Assembly: GCF_014839805.1 (NCBI RefSeq)
Contig: NC_051121.1
Coordinates: forward strand, 7,237,116-7,301,115
Direction of reading: 5' to 3'
Source of the DNA: Manduca sexta
Taxonomy: Eukaryota; Arthropoda; Insecta; Lepidoptera; Sphingidae
DNA length: 64,000 bases
Position 1 is the stretch's first letter, and each line of letters opens with the position of its first letter. Shown here in pieces: positions 32,665 to 47,385 of this stretch. A model generated the notes under the pieces. The model worked only from the letters and a program-made list of their open reading frames with translations, was not told where the DNA came from and searched no databases. A program made the translations under genes and the position numbers.

Positions 32665-35639
32665 ATGTAAAGTAGTTAATATAAATAGCAAACGAATACA
32701 TCGGTTAATATTTAAAAAAAAATGTTATTTTTTTTATTAGCGATTGTTAAAAATCTTAATTATCATGATAAATTTACACTTTCTCTCTGGCTCTGTGCTC
32801 TTATCATGCTTTGAGTTATCATAATAATAAATCTATAAGAGAACAGTCAAATATGTAGCGATAATCAAACAAAATGGAACTTGCACAATTTTGGAAGTCG
32901 GTACCCAAAACCCGAACCCATGATTGAAGATACTATCTACACGGAAACGCACCGGCTCCGAATTATTCTGGCATAATTCCATTCAATTAATACTCTGTCG
33001 CAACATAAAACTACTGGCGCCACAGCGTAGAAAATCAAAATAAAAATCATGTTAGAATTAAGCCGCGTCGTCACCGAATTATGAAAATAAATAACGTTAT
33101 CAAATACACGAAATCGGATTAACATTGCATAGATTACAATCAAATATTTAAATTTGCTTATCGAGTATCGCGTGTGGTCGGAGTCAGAGGGAGTCAGGGG
33201 GAATCGCCCCAAGGTTACATGTATTGATCAAACGAATTTTATTATTCCGTAGCTAAATATTCCCCTGTATGTTAGTGCTATTTAAATACGCATAATATAT
33301 ACGAAAGATCTGTATTGCCAACGTTACATTTAGAACACATTCCACTAATGACATCAAATTAAAATCAAATCATATATCCATTATCCCAAAAACTATTGAT
33401 TCCGATCCTTCATGTTGAACCATCAATACAAAATGCACACCCTTCCGCCCATTATATTGATATTACTCAATGTAAAGATGCAGTTGGTTTACTGAATATT
33501 ACCCTCGGGCCATCGCCTCGATCCGCGCCTGCTATGAGATTAAAATACACACAGGTACTTATGACAAATGTGTGTTCGTCTACGATTTATAACGACGTTG
33601 CGTTAATGGGTTTAATCAATTCCACTGAGCCGGGGCCGATGAAAAATGCAACAAACGCTTTGCATATCTAGATGCATCGCAATAATAACTAGTCGCCATT
33701 TGTCATTAATATCGTAAGGTACATTAAAATTTCTGTATTATCTACGAACTGTCCTGGATGAGTTATGGTGACATTTCGCGTGGATACGGATTGTGTGAAA
33801 AAATTCATTGGTTTCATTATCTAGTTTGTAACGTTCGATAGTTTTAGCGCTATCTTCAATTTTATTCTTTTCACCATCATTAATACCATGTTGATTTGCG
33901 AATCCCAATTCCAAAATTCTAGAATCATCTAGACGTTTCAACTGTCTTACAACTAGAAATCCGTTTACACCCATACCAAGGCGCGGCCACATTAAGTTAA
34001 CTGTAGATTGTACGATTCCAAAGAATCTATTCCGTCGAGTCCCGATGCCCGGGGCGTTGCAAATAACGCCGGCAACAGATATATCATACGCAGACACGAC
34101 TGCGATAGATCATTCCGCTCCTGTTTATACAGTAGCGATTGCACTTTTATAACTAAATACCTCTACGGCTTTATGTTTAGCTGTTGAAAAGGAAACAGAT
34201 ATAAATGATTATTATAATGGATCTAATAGTTGTGTCAGTTTCATGCCTTATAATGGCTATTTATTTAATATTTAGGATGCGCTCCTTTTTCAATAATACC
34301 AAATCAATTATAGCTATACCATCTAAACGACAACGCTGTTAATTTAAAATTGATAGAATTACAATCAATAACAATTAAAAATCAACGCATTGCCCCGTTT
34401 TAATAGTCTAATCTTAAAGAACAAACATAAAATCCTCCAGCACACAGTTTTATGACCTTACAACGTATCTGTGAACCAAATTGTTATTTAGCATTTAATT
34501 TTATAGAAAAAGGACGTGACGTTTGAAAATTTTACGACTAGTTTAATGCGATATGCTACTTTATAGTTTCCGATAGTACGCTGTAGGGCCAATTAGCCGT
34601 CAGTCCTTCGGTCTTCAGTCGTTAATGTTGGATCTCTCGTATTAATTCCAATATTATAGAACTAACTAGATTCCCCTTCATAGCTTGGACGTTGATGGCA
34701 TGTTTTTCAATTTTATAGCTGAGATCTGCAAGACTTGATCTGTTAGGAATGCTTCGTGATTTAATAAAATGTCAATTGGTTTTTTATTGTTAAGGAAGGC
34801 GATAATTTTTGTAAGAATTAGATTTTCAATTATATCGTAGTGTAATAAACTTTTGTAAACGTTTGGTTTCTTGTTACTACCGTTAATAAAAAGTCAGAAT
34901 TATCTAATATCTCGTTAGAGTAAAATATCCGTACGGACATTACTCAATACATTTCAAATTACTATAATGTAGGTTTCAATTAATTTGAATGTAATGAAAT
35001 TTATATTGGTTCGAGTTGTGTTGCCGGAAATACATGTTTCATATGCGTAATTTATGTGGTGATTAAGATTTGGGTTAAGAATTCTTTATTTCTTGCTAAA
35101 TTTATAAAATGTGGGACATTAATAAACATCGAATAGAATTTAGACGCGAAAAGAAATCAAGTACACTAATTAATTTTGATAAACTATCAAAATAGTCTAA
35201 GTGTCGACAATGTTCTGTAAGTAAAGGAAAATGTTATAACACTGTTTGTAAGTGAAGAAAGCGTGATGAAAATACACAATATCAAAAATGTACTTAAACA
35301 GATTACGTTGCGTTTAGTGAATAATACAAATACATCAATCGATTACATCGATTGTACAATCGATAAAAATCCCTTCAAATTCCTCAATCAGAGGCCCTGC
35401 CATTTGCTCATTTACGTAAACATTACTCGTACTATCGGTGACGCGTATTCGCTCGTATGTAACTATTGCGTAACGTGATTGCGACATTTCATGGGATCGG
35501 CGTGCTAAAATCGGCTTATCAGCATGCTTAGGACGTCATCGATAGGACGTTATGATTCTCTTAAGAAAGTACTTTATATTGAGCGAAAATAAATTATCAA
35601 ATTTTCTCTCTCTTTTCTGACTATTCATCCCACATGATG

Positions 35640-35990
35640 GCAGGTCAGTCTTCTTCACCTTTCTCTTACATTTCGCCTCATCCATGGCGTCATCATCGTT
35701 ATACTACCAAATCGCGTTGCAAGACATTTGTCGATGTAGTATCTGGTCTTTCTCTTGGTCTTTTTCCTGGAATGGACAGTCCCAGTACCTAGTTCCCAAT
35801 GTCATCAGGTGGTCTTCATCGACATGTCCATACAACTTCATTCTGTTTATTACAGCTTGTCCACGATATCTGTACTCAAAACTGTCGCGCACATACTTGT
35901 TTCCTCAAAATACATTATCATGGTATACGATTAATATTTATTTTAACGAAACCCATGGAAGTGTAAGTAGAATACGAACTTAAATGTTTA
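35640..35990 (-). other. possible degraded mobile-element coding fragment
   Basis: The minus strand is open for 62 codons with AVINRMKLYGHVDEDHLMTL and GTRYWDCPFQEKDQEK. The 'LYGHV..DE' portion faintly recalls the C-terminal part of LINE polyproteins (WYGHV.RRDE). The similarity is weak and the frame is short, so this is a suggestion only. Confidence 0.2.
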
Positions 35991-38204
35991 TTTATTTATT
36001 TAATTAAGACGCAGAACAGTAAATTACGAGTTTCCTAGTTAGTTTATTAAAATACATTGGATCATACATTTGCTTTTTACAAATACTTATACCACGAAAT
36101 TATACACTGTCTTCTACGAAGATATACGTAATCTTTCTCTTTTTACTAACGTAAGTTAAACACTATTCATAAGTCATTTTACCTTTAACAAGACTAACTT
36201 ATTTGACTCAATAGCCCACATGCAAGCCCAATTCAAGGTAACACTTTCATGCAAACATACCGGCCTCAAATACCGGTTAGAGACGGGATCTGTTTAGCTA
36301 AAAAATGCGCCATAAATGGTAAATTTATTTAGCTACGCGTGCCGGTGCCAATCGCGTCAACGTAAACAGACTTAGATAGTGGGGTAAACAGAGAAGTCAT
36401 TATTAAACATCTCATTTCAGACAAAATTGCGTAGGTAAAGTCTAAATGATAAATTATAAGATTTCGACACGAAAATGATTTGCACAAGTTTTAACATACG
36501 CACATCCGAACAGGTAAACTACAATACTATTAATACAACTAGAGATTGGTAAATTTATTTTCGTCAATTTGTGATAGCAATCTCTATTTCAAACATTCCA
36601 ATCCGAGCAACAAACGTGTGATACAAAATTTAAACGAAATCTTAAAACCTCACGTTTCAAACCACTAGAATGATGCTTGAACGTTTCCATTGTAATTACT
36701 CTACACGTTTGAAGACAAGCTGGCATAAATTTTATTACGAAGACTTACAATTAATTTAAAATATTTTTGCGTGAGGAGATGGCACGCATGACGGCAATTC
36801 TGAAGTGTCTTCAAGTTATCACATGCAACATTGTAACATCTGTTGCCAGCGTCCGATACGTATCGCAGGGCCCGCGTCTTCATGCTTATTATCCCGAAGG
36901 TTGACAGGGATCATATATTTTCCACGCCTATGTCGACGACTGTGGATGCTTTATGCCGAGTTAAAGTTCTTGTGTTTATGTTGTTTTAGATTGTAATGCT
37001 AATTCCATTCTGTATGTATATTTTAGACGTCATTAAAAATCTTTGTGTTGACTTACGGCTAAACTAGCCCTAAGGCTGAATGAAATATACTAATATTGTT
37101 AATAATTAATATATTTTCTCCAATCCGTTAATGAAGCTTAAACCAATAAGCGAAAAGACTATTCCAGAAACTCTCACCATCAAATACGCGTCCATTAAAC
37201 ATGCAACGGTTTCGGTGCGTTTCAAATGCGATACGTCAAAATATTGACAAAGCAAGCCCGTCAGATGTCCATGTTACATCCGCCAGGGGGCCGTACGGCG
37301 CCATCCTCTCCACTTTTTACTGCGACTTTTTGTGCGCGTAACCCGGTGGCAACACTAACAGTTTGCTTCCTTTGAAATCTAATGTAATGATACGACAGCA
37401 CTCCGCTTTGTAATAGCATTGAAGTCATCAAGTCTAACATTGTTACTTCTGTTAACGGCTGACATGTTTCGCCATTTTCTAAACATTTTACTATTCAATT
37501 TAGTTGTTACGTTGTGAGGATATAAAACTTTATGTGACTATACGTTTGGGGTTTTGTAGATACATTTATGACGTATAATTGAATATGTGTAGATTATACA
37601 AAGCCTCAAGAACAAAGAAATAAAAATATGGTTAGTACATACAAACTGAATCTAACAATTTACCGACGCACTTATACTTCATGGTATCCCACTGTGTAGT
37701 CAAGATCTTTTAACTATTATTACACTTGATTGGTTAAACCAATATCCCCTTTTTCTATATCCCAAAAAAAAACCCTCCCACATATACATCCGAGTAACTA
37801 AACAAAGATATTGTTGCCCTGGAATTGAACACCAACCCCAGCACCAAAAAATAAGCCTGGTGACAAAGACAAAGAACAAAGAGCCATTCGTGCTATTAAA
37901 ATCAAATTCGGAACATCATTCGAGTTAACTAAATCTTATACCAATTCGTCACCAAAAGTCACAAAATTAGGACATCATTCAGGGTTAACGCAAAACAATG
38001 CTTGACAGTTACAATGATGGTAATCAGTTTGCGAGAACGTTGGTACGGAAGTCGAAATTTAGCTGAGATAATGATCTTTCACACTTAACAGTTACTCGCC
38101 TGAGATGTTAAAATAACCTTCAGATAACGAAATTGTAAAGCTTAGACCATTGCACCAAGTTTCATTTGGGTGAGAATTCAATTTAAGATTGTGACGTTTT
38201 TATT

Positions 38205-38380
38205 ACAACTAGCTTTTGCACGCAGCTTCGCCTGTGTGAGTTTTTCTTCCTGGATAACAATCCCGGTTAGTAATGTAGCTTCCTATTTTTGAAAAAAAAT
38301 CAAAATCGGTTTAGTAGATTTTGAGATTGGCGCGTTCAAACAAACATATTCTTCAGCTTTATTTGTACGGATAAGTAACT
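38205..38380 (+). repeat. lepidopteran interspersed repeat (GCTTCGCC type), copy 1
   Basis: ACTAGCTTTTGCACGCAGCT, TCGCCTGTGTGAGTTTTTC, AAAATCGGTTTAGTAGATTT and TCTTCAGCTTTATTTGTACG follow the order of a repeat that is very common in lepidopteran genomes (recognised from memory). No coding potential. Confidence 0.6.
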
Positions 38381-38878
38381 TCAAGAGTTTTAAATTGAAG
38401 TCTAAATCATCGCTTAACATAGTATTTACATTATTTCAAACAACATAAAGTTACCTACACTAATTCATACAAATTTTCAAAAGCCTATAAACTATCAAAT
38501 GTACCACATATACGAAGAACAAATATTAACTGTACACAAGAGTGAATAAGTGGACAACGTTAATTACAAACAAAACAAAAGTCATAATCAACATTCACGG
38601 AGGGAAATATATTTGATTCTTAATAAACATCATTCAGCGGCAGTAATTAAACTGGTAAATGGAAATGAGAATATAAGTTTATTTACTGTAAATATATTTT
38701 TCTCAGGGGTGTATGTGCATTGGCAGGCGTGCTCTGTTGGTGTGACGGTTTGGGCATGAGACTACTACATCTAAGTTAAGGCGCTAAGCCAGCGTATATA
38801 ATCAAAAATATTACTTATTAGATAGTGTTGTATTATTAAGTTACCTATACTTTTGTTAACAATCAAAGTTCTTTTAGA

Positions 38879-39045
38879 TAACTAGCATTTTCCTGCGGCT
38901 ATGGCCGCGTATAAAACGTAGCCTATATATAGTACTCAAAAGTAATGTAAGTGCGTGAAAAAAAATTAAATCAATTTCAGTTAAGTGATAGATTAGATTA
39001 AAGCGTTCAAAAGAACTCTTCAGCTTTATATATTAGTAGAACTTG
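38879..39045 (+). repeat. lepidopteran interspersed repeat (GCTTCGCC type), copy 2
   Basis: AACTAGCATTTTCCTGCGGC, TATGGCCGCGTATAAAACGT, GTAGCCTATATATAGTACTC and TCTTCAGCTTTATATATTAG match the same layout as the copy 500 bp away, with more of the middle conserved. Confidence 0.6.
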
Positions 39046-40659
39046 TTTATTATTCCGAATATAGCAATAAAATATTTGTTTGTTCAACCACTAAATAAAA
39101 AAATAGCTTGTGTTCTACATCTTAAATACAATATTTCCATAACAAACAAGTTACACAAGGCTAGTTCCTTAAAAAAATCACTAAAAGAATCCTGGAAGCC
39201 GCCCCTCCCCCTAACCTGTGCCGTCCGAGGGCCTATCTGGTCGACCTTCATTCCGGGAACATGAATACCGGGTCAGAAATAATAATCGCCCGCAACCATC
39301 AATTTTCTACCATCACAATCAAAATAATACAAATTATACGAACCCTTTTTTAGGGTACCGCACTTCGGAGAACAGTACGTGATATTATTTTGAGTGAATC
39401 ATTTGTTCTGCGTTAAAACTTACTTCTGTATATAATTTCCGCACAGATTTCGTACAATATAAATGAAAACAAATTATTTTCCGAATAACACAATCTCACC
39501 ACAAAAACATATTGTTTTTCGTTTTCACAAACTTAGAAATGCTATCATACTGACTTTCGTTTATAAAACAAAAACAATTACTATTAAGCAACAGGAACGT
39601 CTTCATACGTACAGTTCGCTTGAATTGTTAATATAATGATGAACTAAAACGTAAACAATCATCCTTTAAATCTATTTATTGCAGGAAAAATACCTACGGA
39701 ACCCAAGAGCGCAGGTAATACGTGTCATTTCAAAAACATTTGATTTCGAAATTAAGTACCGGTCTCTCGTTTTCCCTCTATATAATGTTAAGTACAATTA
39801 ATATGTATACCTCTTACATACTGATTTGAATAAATGTAATTCTAAACGTAGTTTACCGTCGACTTGCAAATGTAAATTTCAAACGTCGTGTTAAATAAAG
39901 GAATTATGTGGGAGAAAAATTATTGCGAAATGTTATTGAGGATTCAAATTGTTCCTAGTTAGCGGACATTAATATACAATTTGCGTGTTATAAGCTCATC
40001 TCTTAAAATGGCGTGGGAACATAAAATATTTAACTTTCTAGTGTAACTGTATAACGAAATAATATGGCCTGATAGTATCAGTCCGGAATGTTTGATTAGG
40101 CGCTGAAGACATAATAGAATTGTAATTCTCGGAGTATTATATATATTCTTTTATTTTGGTGCTTGTAAGGTCATTAATTCGCATTGATGAGCAATAAAAT
40201 GGTTTCAGAAAGTCTTATAACACACAAGCAAAGCATACACGCGCAAATACACATAAAATCTTTTAAATAAATTTATGTTTAATTAAAAACCTTTCTTTGA
40301 TAACTATATACATTATCTACCTAATACAATTAAAAAAATAATGACACAACACATTGTACGAAGTCCAAAGTGAAAAGTAAATATAGGCATTGTTACACTG
40401 ACACAAAACGAGGGTGACATCACAATCTCAGCGATGATCAAATGAGATGACATTTTAATTACCTTATGTTGCCTTATAAAAAAAATATTTAAAAACTGAA
40501 CGTTAAGATACTTTATCGTCTATACCAATAGCAACCGTTAAAAAGGTAGTGTGATCGAAAAAAGCCCGGTTCCTAACAAGGCTCACCATCCATGTTTATG
40601 GTAATGCAAAGTCATAGAACGATTTTTTGTTAGTTCTTTTATTCTATGTTGCAATTTAA

Positions 40660-41260
40660 TCAACTTTAATAAGCAAACGAGTGAGTGGTCCGTCTGATGG
40701 TAAGCAGCATCCACCATGGACTAAAGCAGTACCAGAGGCACAGCCAAGCCGCCGTCGCCTTGTAACGATTTAAAAATTAGGTGGGCCTTCAACGGTTCCT
40801 TTACCTTATATTATTATTTGGTATATCGCGTTAGTCTACAAAACATTCAAAATGAAGTATATAATCCGAAATGGAACATTTATACCCCATATTTAAAAAA
40901 ATATATATATTTTGTCCGACAAAATCCGGCGCTACGTAACCCGATAGCCCGTTGGCATGCGATACCGCGCGAGTGCTCGATTCGCGGAACCACAGCTCTT
41001 GTAGGCCCTTCCGCGAAACATTTTTGACCCTGCTACCTATTACTACTGTGGGCTCGTGATGAGAGAATTCCTTGCTTTGTGGGAAACTATGAAGGGTATA
41101 AATGGCCTCGTGAAAGATCGTTGAATAAAGCTGCACCTACCAAGATTATCTCTGCTCCACCCTAAGGTTGACTGGGAGAGAATGCCTACGGCATTAAGTC
41201 CGCCTATGTACAATTTTTGTATGTGAAGTGAAAATAAATAAATAAAGGCAAGGTTAAGTC
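40660..41260 (+). mobile_element. composite of interspersed-repeat fragments, ending in a LINE-like 3' tail
   Basis: GTGGTCCGTCTGATGGTAAG and CCAGAGGCACAGCCAAGCC at 40,685-40,760 are hallmarks of an abundant lepidopteran repeat. The block GACTGGGAGAGAATGCCTAC, GGCATTAAGTCCGCCTATGT and ACAATTTTTGTATGTG at 41,165-41,225, followed by AATAAATAAATAAA, resembles a non-LTR retrotransposon 3' end (TCTGGAAGAGATCGC...GCGATAAGACCGCC). The material between is undefined. Confidence 0.55.
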
Positions 41261-41474
41261 GATTTTAAATTTAGTACTTTCCGGAAACAAAGAGATAATT
41301 TAAAAATAAAGATATCAAGTAATTTAAATCTAAAAGCATTATCTCACACTGTTTGCAAAATTAACTCAGACCTAAATAGCGATTAGTGTTTCATAGAAAT
41401 CTTGTATCTTATCAAATAATAGTGGCTCCATGAAAATAAGTTGGTTTATGATTGAAGTAATAGAAGGAAAATAC

Positions 41475-41730
41475 ACACACTCTCAGGCCTTTTAAGCCCG
41501 AAGGAGTAGGCAGAGGTGCAACTCAATTTCGTCCAATTATATCATGGAGGATGAGCCTATAGCTGTATAGGGCACAAATTCCAGACTTAAGACTGAAGAT
41601 GAGACTGAGACTGAGATGCTGAATAGAAAAACCCAATATCGACCCACCCTGTTCGACCCAGCGATCGAACCCGAGTCCTCAGCACTATAGTCGTACCGTA
41701 ATACAACTACGCCAGCACACCGTCGACAGT
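41475..41730 (-). mobile_element. tRNA-headed SINE, copy 3
   Basis: The plus-strand view shows AAGCCCGAAGGAGTAGGCAG, GGATGAGCCTATAGCTGTAT, ATCGAACCCGAGTCCTCAGC and CTACGCCAGCAC in family order. A small GACTGAGACTGAGA expansion is specific to this copy. Confidence 0.7.
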
Positions 41731-44700
41731 AGAAACAAAATATATAAAAAAAAGTAACTCGAGCAACTTAAGCTGTCAATTCCGACATTATGATGCTCAT
41801 TATGTAACATATCTTTTACAGTAAACTTTAGTAGTAATTTTGACTGTACAGTGTGCACATCAGACGCTATTTTTTGTTGTGGTTATAACTTCGCAACAAT
41901 TGAATCATGAAACCAAATATTCCAGAAACAAATGAATAATGCACGTATTGAAGACCAGTACATCATTATTATAAAACACAAGTAATAAAACATAATTAAC
42001 ACTCTAAAATTCCATACATTAGCAATGAAATGTTTTATTCTTTCCATTTTAAAATTTAATGATTGCGTACAACAGTGCATTTCACGATAAAATAATGGAA
42101 TGTAATTAATTTGATTCTTTGCTTTCCCAGCCGTTTTCCCATAGAACAATGCATTTCTAAGCGGGAAGTATGAAAATATGTGCTTGGTAAGTTATTTTAA
42201 TTGTATTTTTTATGAAAGTAGGTGAACATTCTTTCGCGTTTTCGGATTGTGTTCGGTGATACACCATCAGCCTACATAAAACTCGTGTGTTACAATAGTT
42301 AATTTATCTTTTAACCATTTCATATTATTAAGTTTGTATCAAAAAGATGCTTCGAGTAATAATTATATTTAATGTAGTGTCACACTCATAATAATGTAAT
42401 ATAATTCAATTAAGCCATAATAGTGTGGATGTTTCTACAATAAATCTGGACCCTACATGATATCAATACGATTAATCAATTTGGAAAAATTTCACCTCCC
42501 CAAATTTTGATTAGATTACTTCTGAGAAATATCGCAAGAATATGGTCTGCGGACCTTTACGCAGAAATATAGACATATGGCAGAACTTACGCACCAATAT
42601 CGGAAATGGAGGATTTTTTTCTACAATACCTTCGTCATAGAAGGAAGGGACGAATCGAGTTTTTTTCGTTTAGCATAGATAAGCCTACAATTCGTTTATT
42701 GAAACATTTTATTTTTAATTTTATATAAAATGAACAAGCAAATGTTCTTAATGTTTTTTTTTTTCTTTGTAGGAGGAATCTCTGGTATTGAAATGCGTAA
42801 TATTAATTTTATTTCTTAATAAAATGACAACAATTAACCCCATCACAAACCAATAAAAACTTTATTAATCGCAGTCCTAAAGTGCCACTAGTTTTCATTA
42901 CTTCAAATCATATCTGAAGTGGATACCGATAAGGTCGACTTCTGTACGGACAAGTCTATTTTAATCCTACCATATTGTTTCGATGATATCAATTCAATAT
43001 ACCCAATCATCTATCTTAATGGATGACGCGTACTGTTGTTGTACATAGTATGAATGGGTCACATTGACTAGTGTTACCATTGTCTCATAGTCTCCTAAAA
43101 TATAATCGGTCGTTTGCATCTCTTCTGGTAACAAAAATGTAGTTTGAACATTGTGCGCGAGATGTCGCTGTGTATTATTATTTGCTAATAATACTTGAGT
43201 TATCACTTGTAAATATACAGGAGACGATATTAATTTACCTCATTTAGTCAATATTGTTGGTAAATTTATTAAACTGGCTATTTTAATACAAGGAAGTAGC
43301 AATAAAACAGTCAAATTCAGTCAAACAACAAACAAATAACATAAAAGTATTACTCCACTATGAACCACTTAAAAAATAATTTGTTCAACTAACGAACCGT
43401 TCCTATTAACCCCAAAAACCCTTGAAACCCCAATAAATAACCATTAGGGACAAAAAAATCTCTGCGATCATAGTAATAATTAAAAATTGATAATAAAGAA
43501 ACCCGTGTTATCTATAATGAATGTAGTGAAGAGCATTAGGACGTCGCGGGCTGAGATAACATTGGTATGCGATGCTCTGATACGTAGATAAGAGATAAGT
43601 GGCCAGTATTGTTTAAGCGCTGATAGATTAAACCAGCGAAAAAGCAACGGCAAGTATTGACCACCATAAAATTCGTGGCATTTATATAAAGGTCGTTTAT
43701 GTTAACAGCAAATGTTGGTGTTGCGCTTGGAATCAAGAAAAAATATTGATGTACAGAAATATTATAAAATGGTCTCTATGCATCAGTCTTAACACTCATT
43801 TAAAAAATTTGATGCCATTTTGTAGGTAAATAATTGGATACATGCTGGAGATCTCTCCTACTTCTATGATCGACTATTATAATACATATCTATTTAAACA
43901 AAGTTTCTAGATAAAACCTATTAGCAACTCTCCATATTGACCTAACTTCACTGCCATCTTCTATTTAAAACCCGAAAAGCGACAGACATTTGAAGGAAAG
44001 CGAGTATAATGTTGCTTAGCAAATAGTAGGTAATAGAATTAGGCAAACATCTCACGTCGACATTCGCACGCCGCGGTCCCGTTACACGCATATCTGAGCA
44101 CGGATACACACCAAAATACGTGATTTTGCCATTTCGTACCACTTCTCTGATTGCTGGTCGGATTTTTGTTTTACCTCCGCCAATACCGCACGAGGCACGA
44201 TCGACTCTTCCTGTGATTTCGAAGGTTTCACTGACTAATTTGCGTGAAATTTAGAGCCCAAATTCTGGAACTGGCCTACATTGGTACCTAAGTTCAAAAC
44301 TATATCTTCTAGGGCGTAGGCAATTCTAAGATTAATAGTTATTTAAGTGAATTATTAAGTCTAAAAATCTTAGCTACATTAGCTTATATTTATGTACAAG
44401 TTCTAGTAATCTAATTTGAAATTTTTGTTTCGCAACATCACTATTAGCCTACATTGGTATGCAAGTTTTAAATTCCAAGTGTATGTACCAATTTAAAAAT
44501 ATTACGCTCTACAAAGACATCGCCTAGCAATAATCTAAATATTTTTGTCAACATAATTTACAGCAGGAAACAGTTATTACCTTTACGCAATTTTCATTAA
44601 ACAACCTTGATATTTAGCTCCAATTAGTTTGGTATTTATCAAAATAAAGGCTGACTCGTGTCCAAGACATTTTGTTACTTTGTCAATTACCCACGTGCCT

Positions 44701-47290
44701 TTATACAATTGTGTTAATTCAAGGAAATGTTAAATATTTTAAACACAAGTCACAATTGCGTACGCGAGTTTTTGTCGTTATTATCAAACCTGTGACAATT
44801 ACTCAGGCGCCGTATAGTTTGACATGCCAAGCGATAGATGGCATCTATGTCGGCTTAAACACCAAACTGAACTTTTGCGTTACAGCGTTCTAATTTCGAC
44901 ATCCTAGATCCAAACAAAATTTCCACAATCAAAAACCTTCCACGAATCCAAGACTTTAAATAATTGAAACTATTAACGCAAATGTAATCCGTAAACATCT
45001 TGCGACCTACAACAGTGACGATAGACAGTTCGCAGCCATCGTCGATAACCTTCGCAATTGCCAATTGACGTCAACTGACTGATAACAACGGGGCAAGTAA
45101 ACAAAAAGTACATTAGATTGATCAACGATCCGCCGGGACCTTAGACCCGCGAGGTGCGCAAGCGGCTCCGGCTGGAACTTAGTTTCTATTACGAACCATC
45201 CATCATCATTAGTGGGGTCAAGCTATGTGGAATGCTTTCACACTAACACGGTGTTATTATTTTATTTTCGTTCAATTGCATCTCATGTCTACTTGAACTA
45301 AAACATTTAGAAAATACACCAATTGAATAATGTACTTTTTTATTACTTTTATTTTGGACACGTGTCCAAGGTCATTATCTCGATTTTGGTGATATTTAAT
45401 AAAACACACACGCAATGTGATGCGTAAAATGTTGGATTTAATTCCAATTCGATTGTTATCTTATATTTAATTAAAATATTTTCGTGTAACGTCACTATCG
45501 GCGCGACACTGATACTTGTTATCGTCTACGAAACGCTTCAAATGGAATTTTATATGCCTACGTCGCGTCGAAAACAACCTAACATAGCGTTAGTCATGAT
45601 ACTGAGAATTAACTTCATCGTTCAAATAATCTTAGGACTTGCGTCGACAAAATGGAGATTTGGTTTAAAATGTGTAAACATCGCTGCCATACGCGTTGCG
45701 ACCGGAATCGCTATGCATACCAAGTTTATTATTACATTATTAAACAGGATTACGATTATTGACATTTAAATAACGTGAATCATTCGTGTTTCGTCCGGAG
45801 TTGTGACATCAGGATCTGGGACCATGAGCGTGAATGCTGCGCTTTAGATTTGGATTTCAGGCATAACTGATTTGACTCTGGCGTGTTTAGTTTAACTAGG
45901 ATAAACATTTATTGGAATGTTACTGAATTTTGAACTAACTTATTTGAGATAATGTATCGTTTGGTTTGGTACACCTAATTTCCTTGTTCCGTCAATATTT
46001 ATCATTCGTAATACAAAGCTCTATCGTTCAAGAACCAATGATGCAAATTACAAACCTAAAAATACACAGCCCGTCAGTCTAAATCATCAATTCAAGACCG
46101 TAAATGATATTGATTACAGACATTGCATGAGTCAAACCCTTGATAGTTCAATTCTGAGCAACATATTCAGCGAATAGACGCACTGTCTGACGGCGTCGAT
46201 TTTGATATGTCTATTTTTGTTCTGATATAAAACACGAGTGTTAATATAAAATTATACTGAATGTTCTTGAATGAATAACGAAATGACCTAATTTTTAATG
46301 ATCAGAAAAGTTTTAAGTTTCCACCGCAGAAACGATTTACTTTATAACTCCAACGAAATTGATTGCGTTGAATTAATTATGCTTGTACCTTTAAAAATCA
46401 AAAAGGTCAAGCGATTATTTGGATGCAGTAAATGCTATATTGGTTTAAGTAACTTTTGAATTTAACCAGAAGCAAGACCTAATAATTCAGAACATCGCTG
46501 TCACAGATAACGATAGTAGAAACAATAAAACACCTAACAGTATGGTAAATCGTACCGATAGCAACAGGTCGGCCGAAGTCACTGAACTAGCTAACATTGT
46601 ATCTGACAGATATGAAACTCATATACATCCGATGTAAACGCCCAGAACGTATGCCGGAGGCGTAGAAAAATCAACCGCAGTTATCTCTTGTTTAGGAGAT
46701 AGGGATGTTGAGAAAAATGAATATTTTAGTATTTTCTAATCATTTATAGAAAGAAGAAGAAGAAAGAACTGTTTGAAGTTAAGATCATAGAATAATTGTC
46801 TAATCGTTTATAGATAGTTGAGAAAGAACTAAGTCAAGTTTAGATCAGAACGAGAATATGTAACACAACAATGTGTTGTGTCAAATGTTCCTATAATTTC
46901 TAGTGTCAAATATTTCTAATGCCAATATAAAATTATTAAAATGTCAATATCAATATAAATTCCAATTAATATAGTTTCAAAAGCCAAGAATACCATGTGA
47001 CATAACAAAACCGCAAAATCTGATGACATCACGTTAGACCACTTTCAAGATTTCCAGCAGCTGACCTCAGCCCTCGGCGGTCATTTCGTCCATTATTCTC
47101 ATGAACGTCAACGTTTGCAGCTCCTAGATACAGTTTAAAATCGCACGCCTGCTACGTGCAAATATGCGCCGCATTATTGCATGTAGTGATATATGCACGC
47201 AACAATTTTATCTTTGAATTTATCGAAAGGCAACTGTTACGTTATGAGTTATGTGTTTTATTTCGATGTAATTAAGTTTGTAGTGCTTAC

Positions 47291-47385
47291 CTCGAGCGCC
47301 TCTTGCGCTGTGTGGAGGTAGTCCCTCAGCATGGCTTCCTGCACGCTCAGCCATTCTAGCCTCGGGTCTTCCAGTTGCGTCACCT
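47291..47385 (-). CDS. kibra: kibra exon 2: end of WW2 and start of first coiled coil
   Basis: This exon encodes VTQLEDPRLEWLSVQ and then the helix EAMLRDYLHTAQEALE. VTQLEDPR completes WW2. The position that holds the second conserved Trp in typical WW domains is Leu here; from memory it is also non-Trp in WW2 of human KIBRA (Ile), so WW2 is probably a weak or atypical ligand binder. The rest aligns with the start of the KIBRA N-terminal coiled coil. The acceptor is tttttttgtccacAG and the donor GTAAGC, and the exon ends in phase 0. It stands alone between a 30.2-kb and a 7.4-kb intron. Confidence 0.95.

Larger units (their letters stand above)
17050..47290 (-). other. kibra intron 2 (30.2 kb)
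   Basis: This intron separates WW2 from most of the coiled coil. It contains the CpG island and coding-like exon at 18.2-19.3 kb, MITE copy 3, the 30.1-kb palindrome, three SINE relics and several interspersed-repeat fragments at 38-41 kb. Isolated GC-rich islets lie at about 20,690-20,830, 21,715-21,785, 24,360-24,530, 26,650-26,770 and 27,165-27,245. The remaining sequence is AT-rich, and the ORFs in it (for example at 27.7, 33.4 and 33.7-34.1 kb) show no family resemblance I recognise. Confidence 0.7.

Noticed and set aside
33396..34097. Two ORFs (91 codons plus strand, 119 codons minus strand)
   Set aside because: No recognised domain, unbiased AT-rich codon use and no supporting splice sites; consistent with chance in intron sequence.
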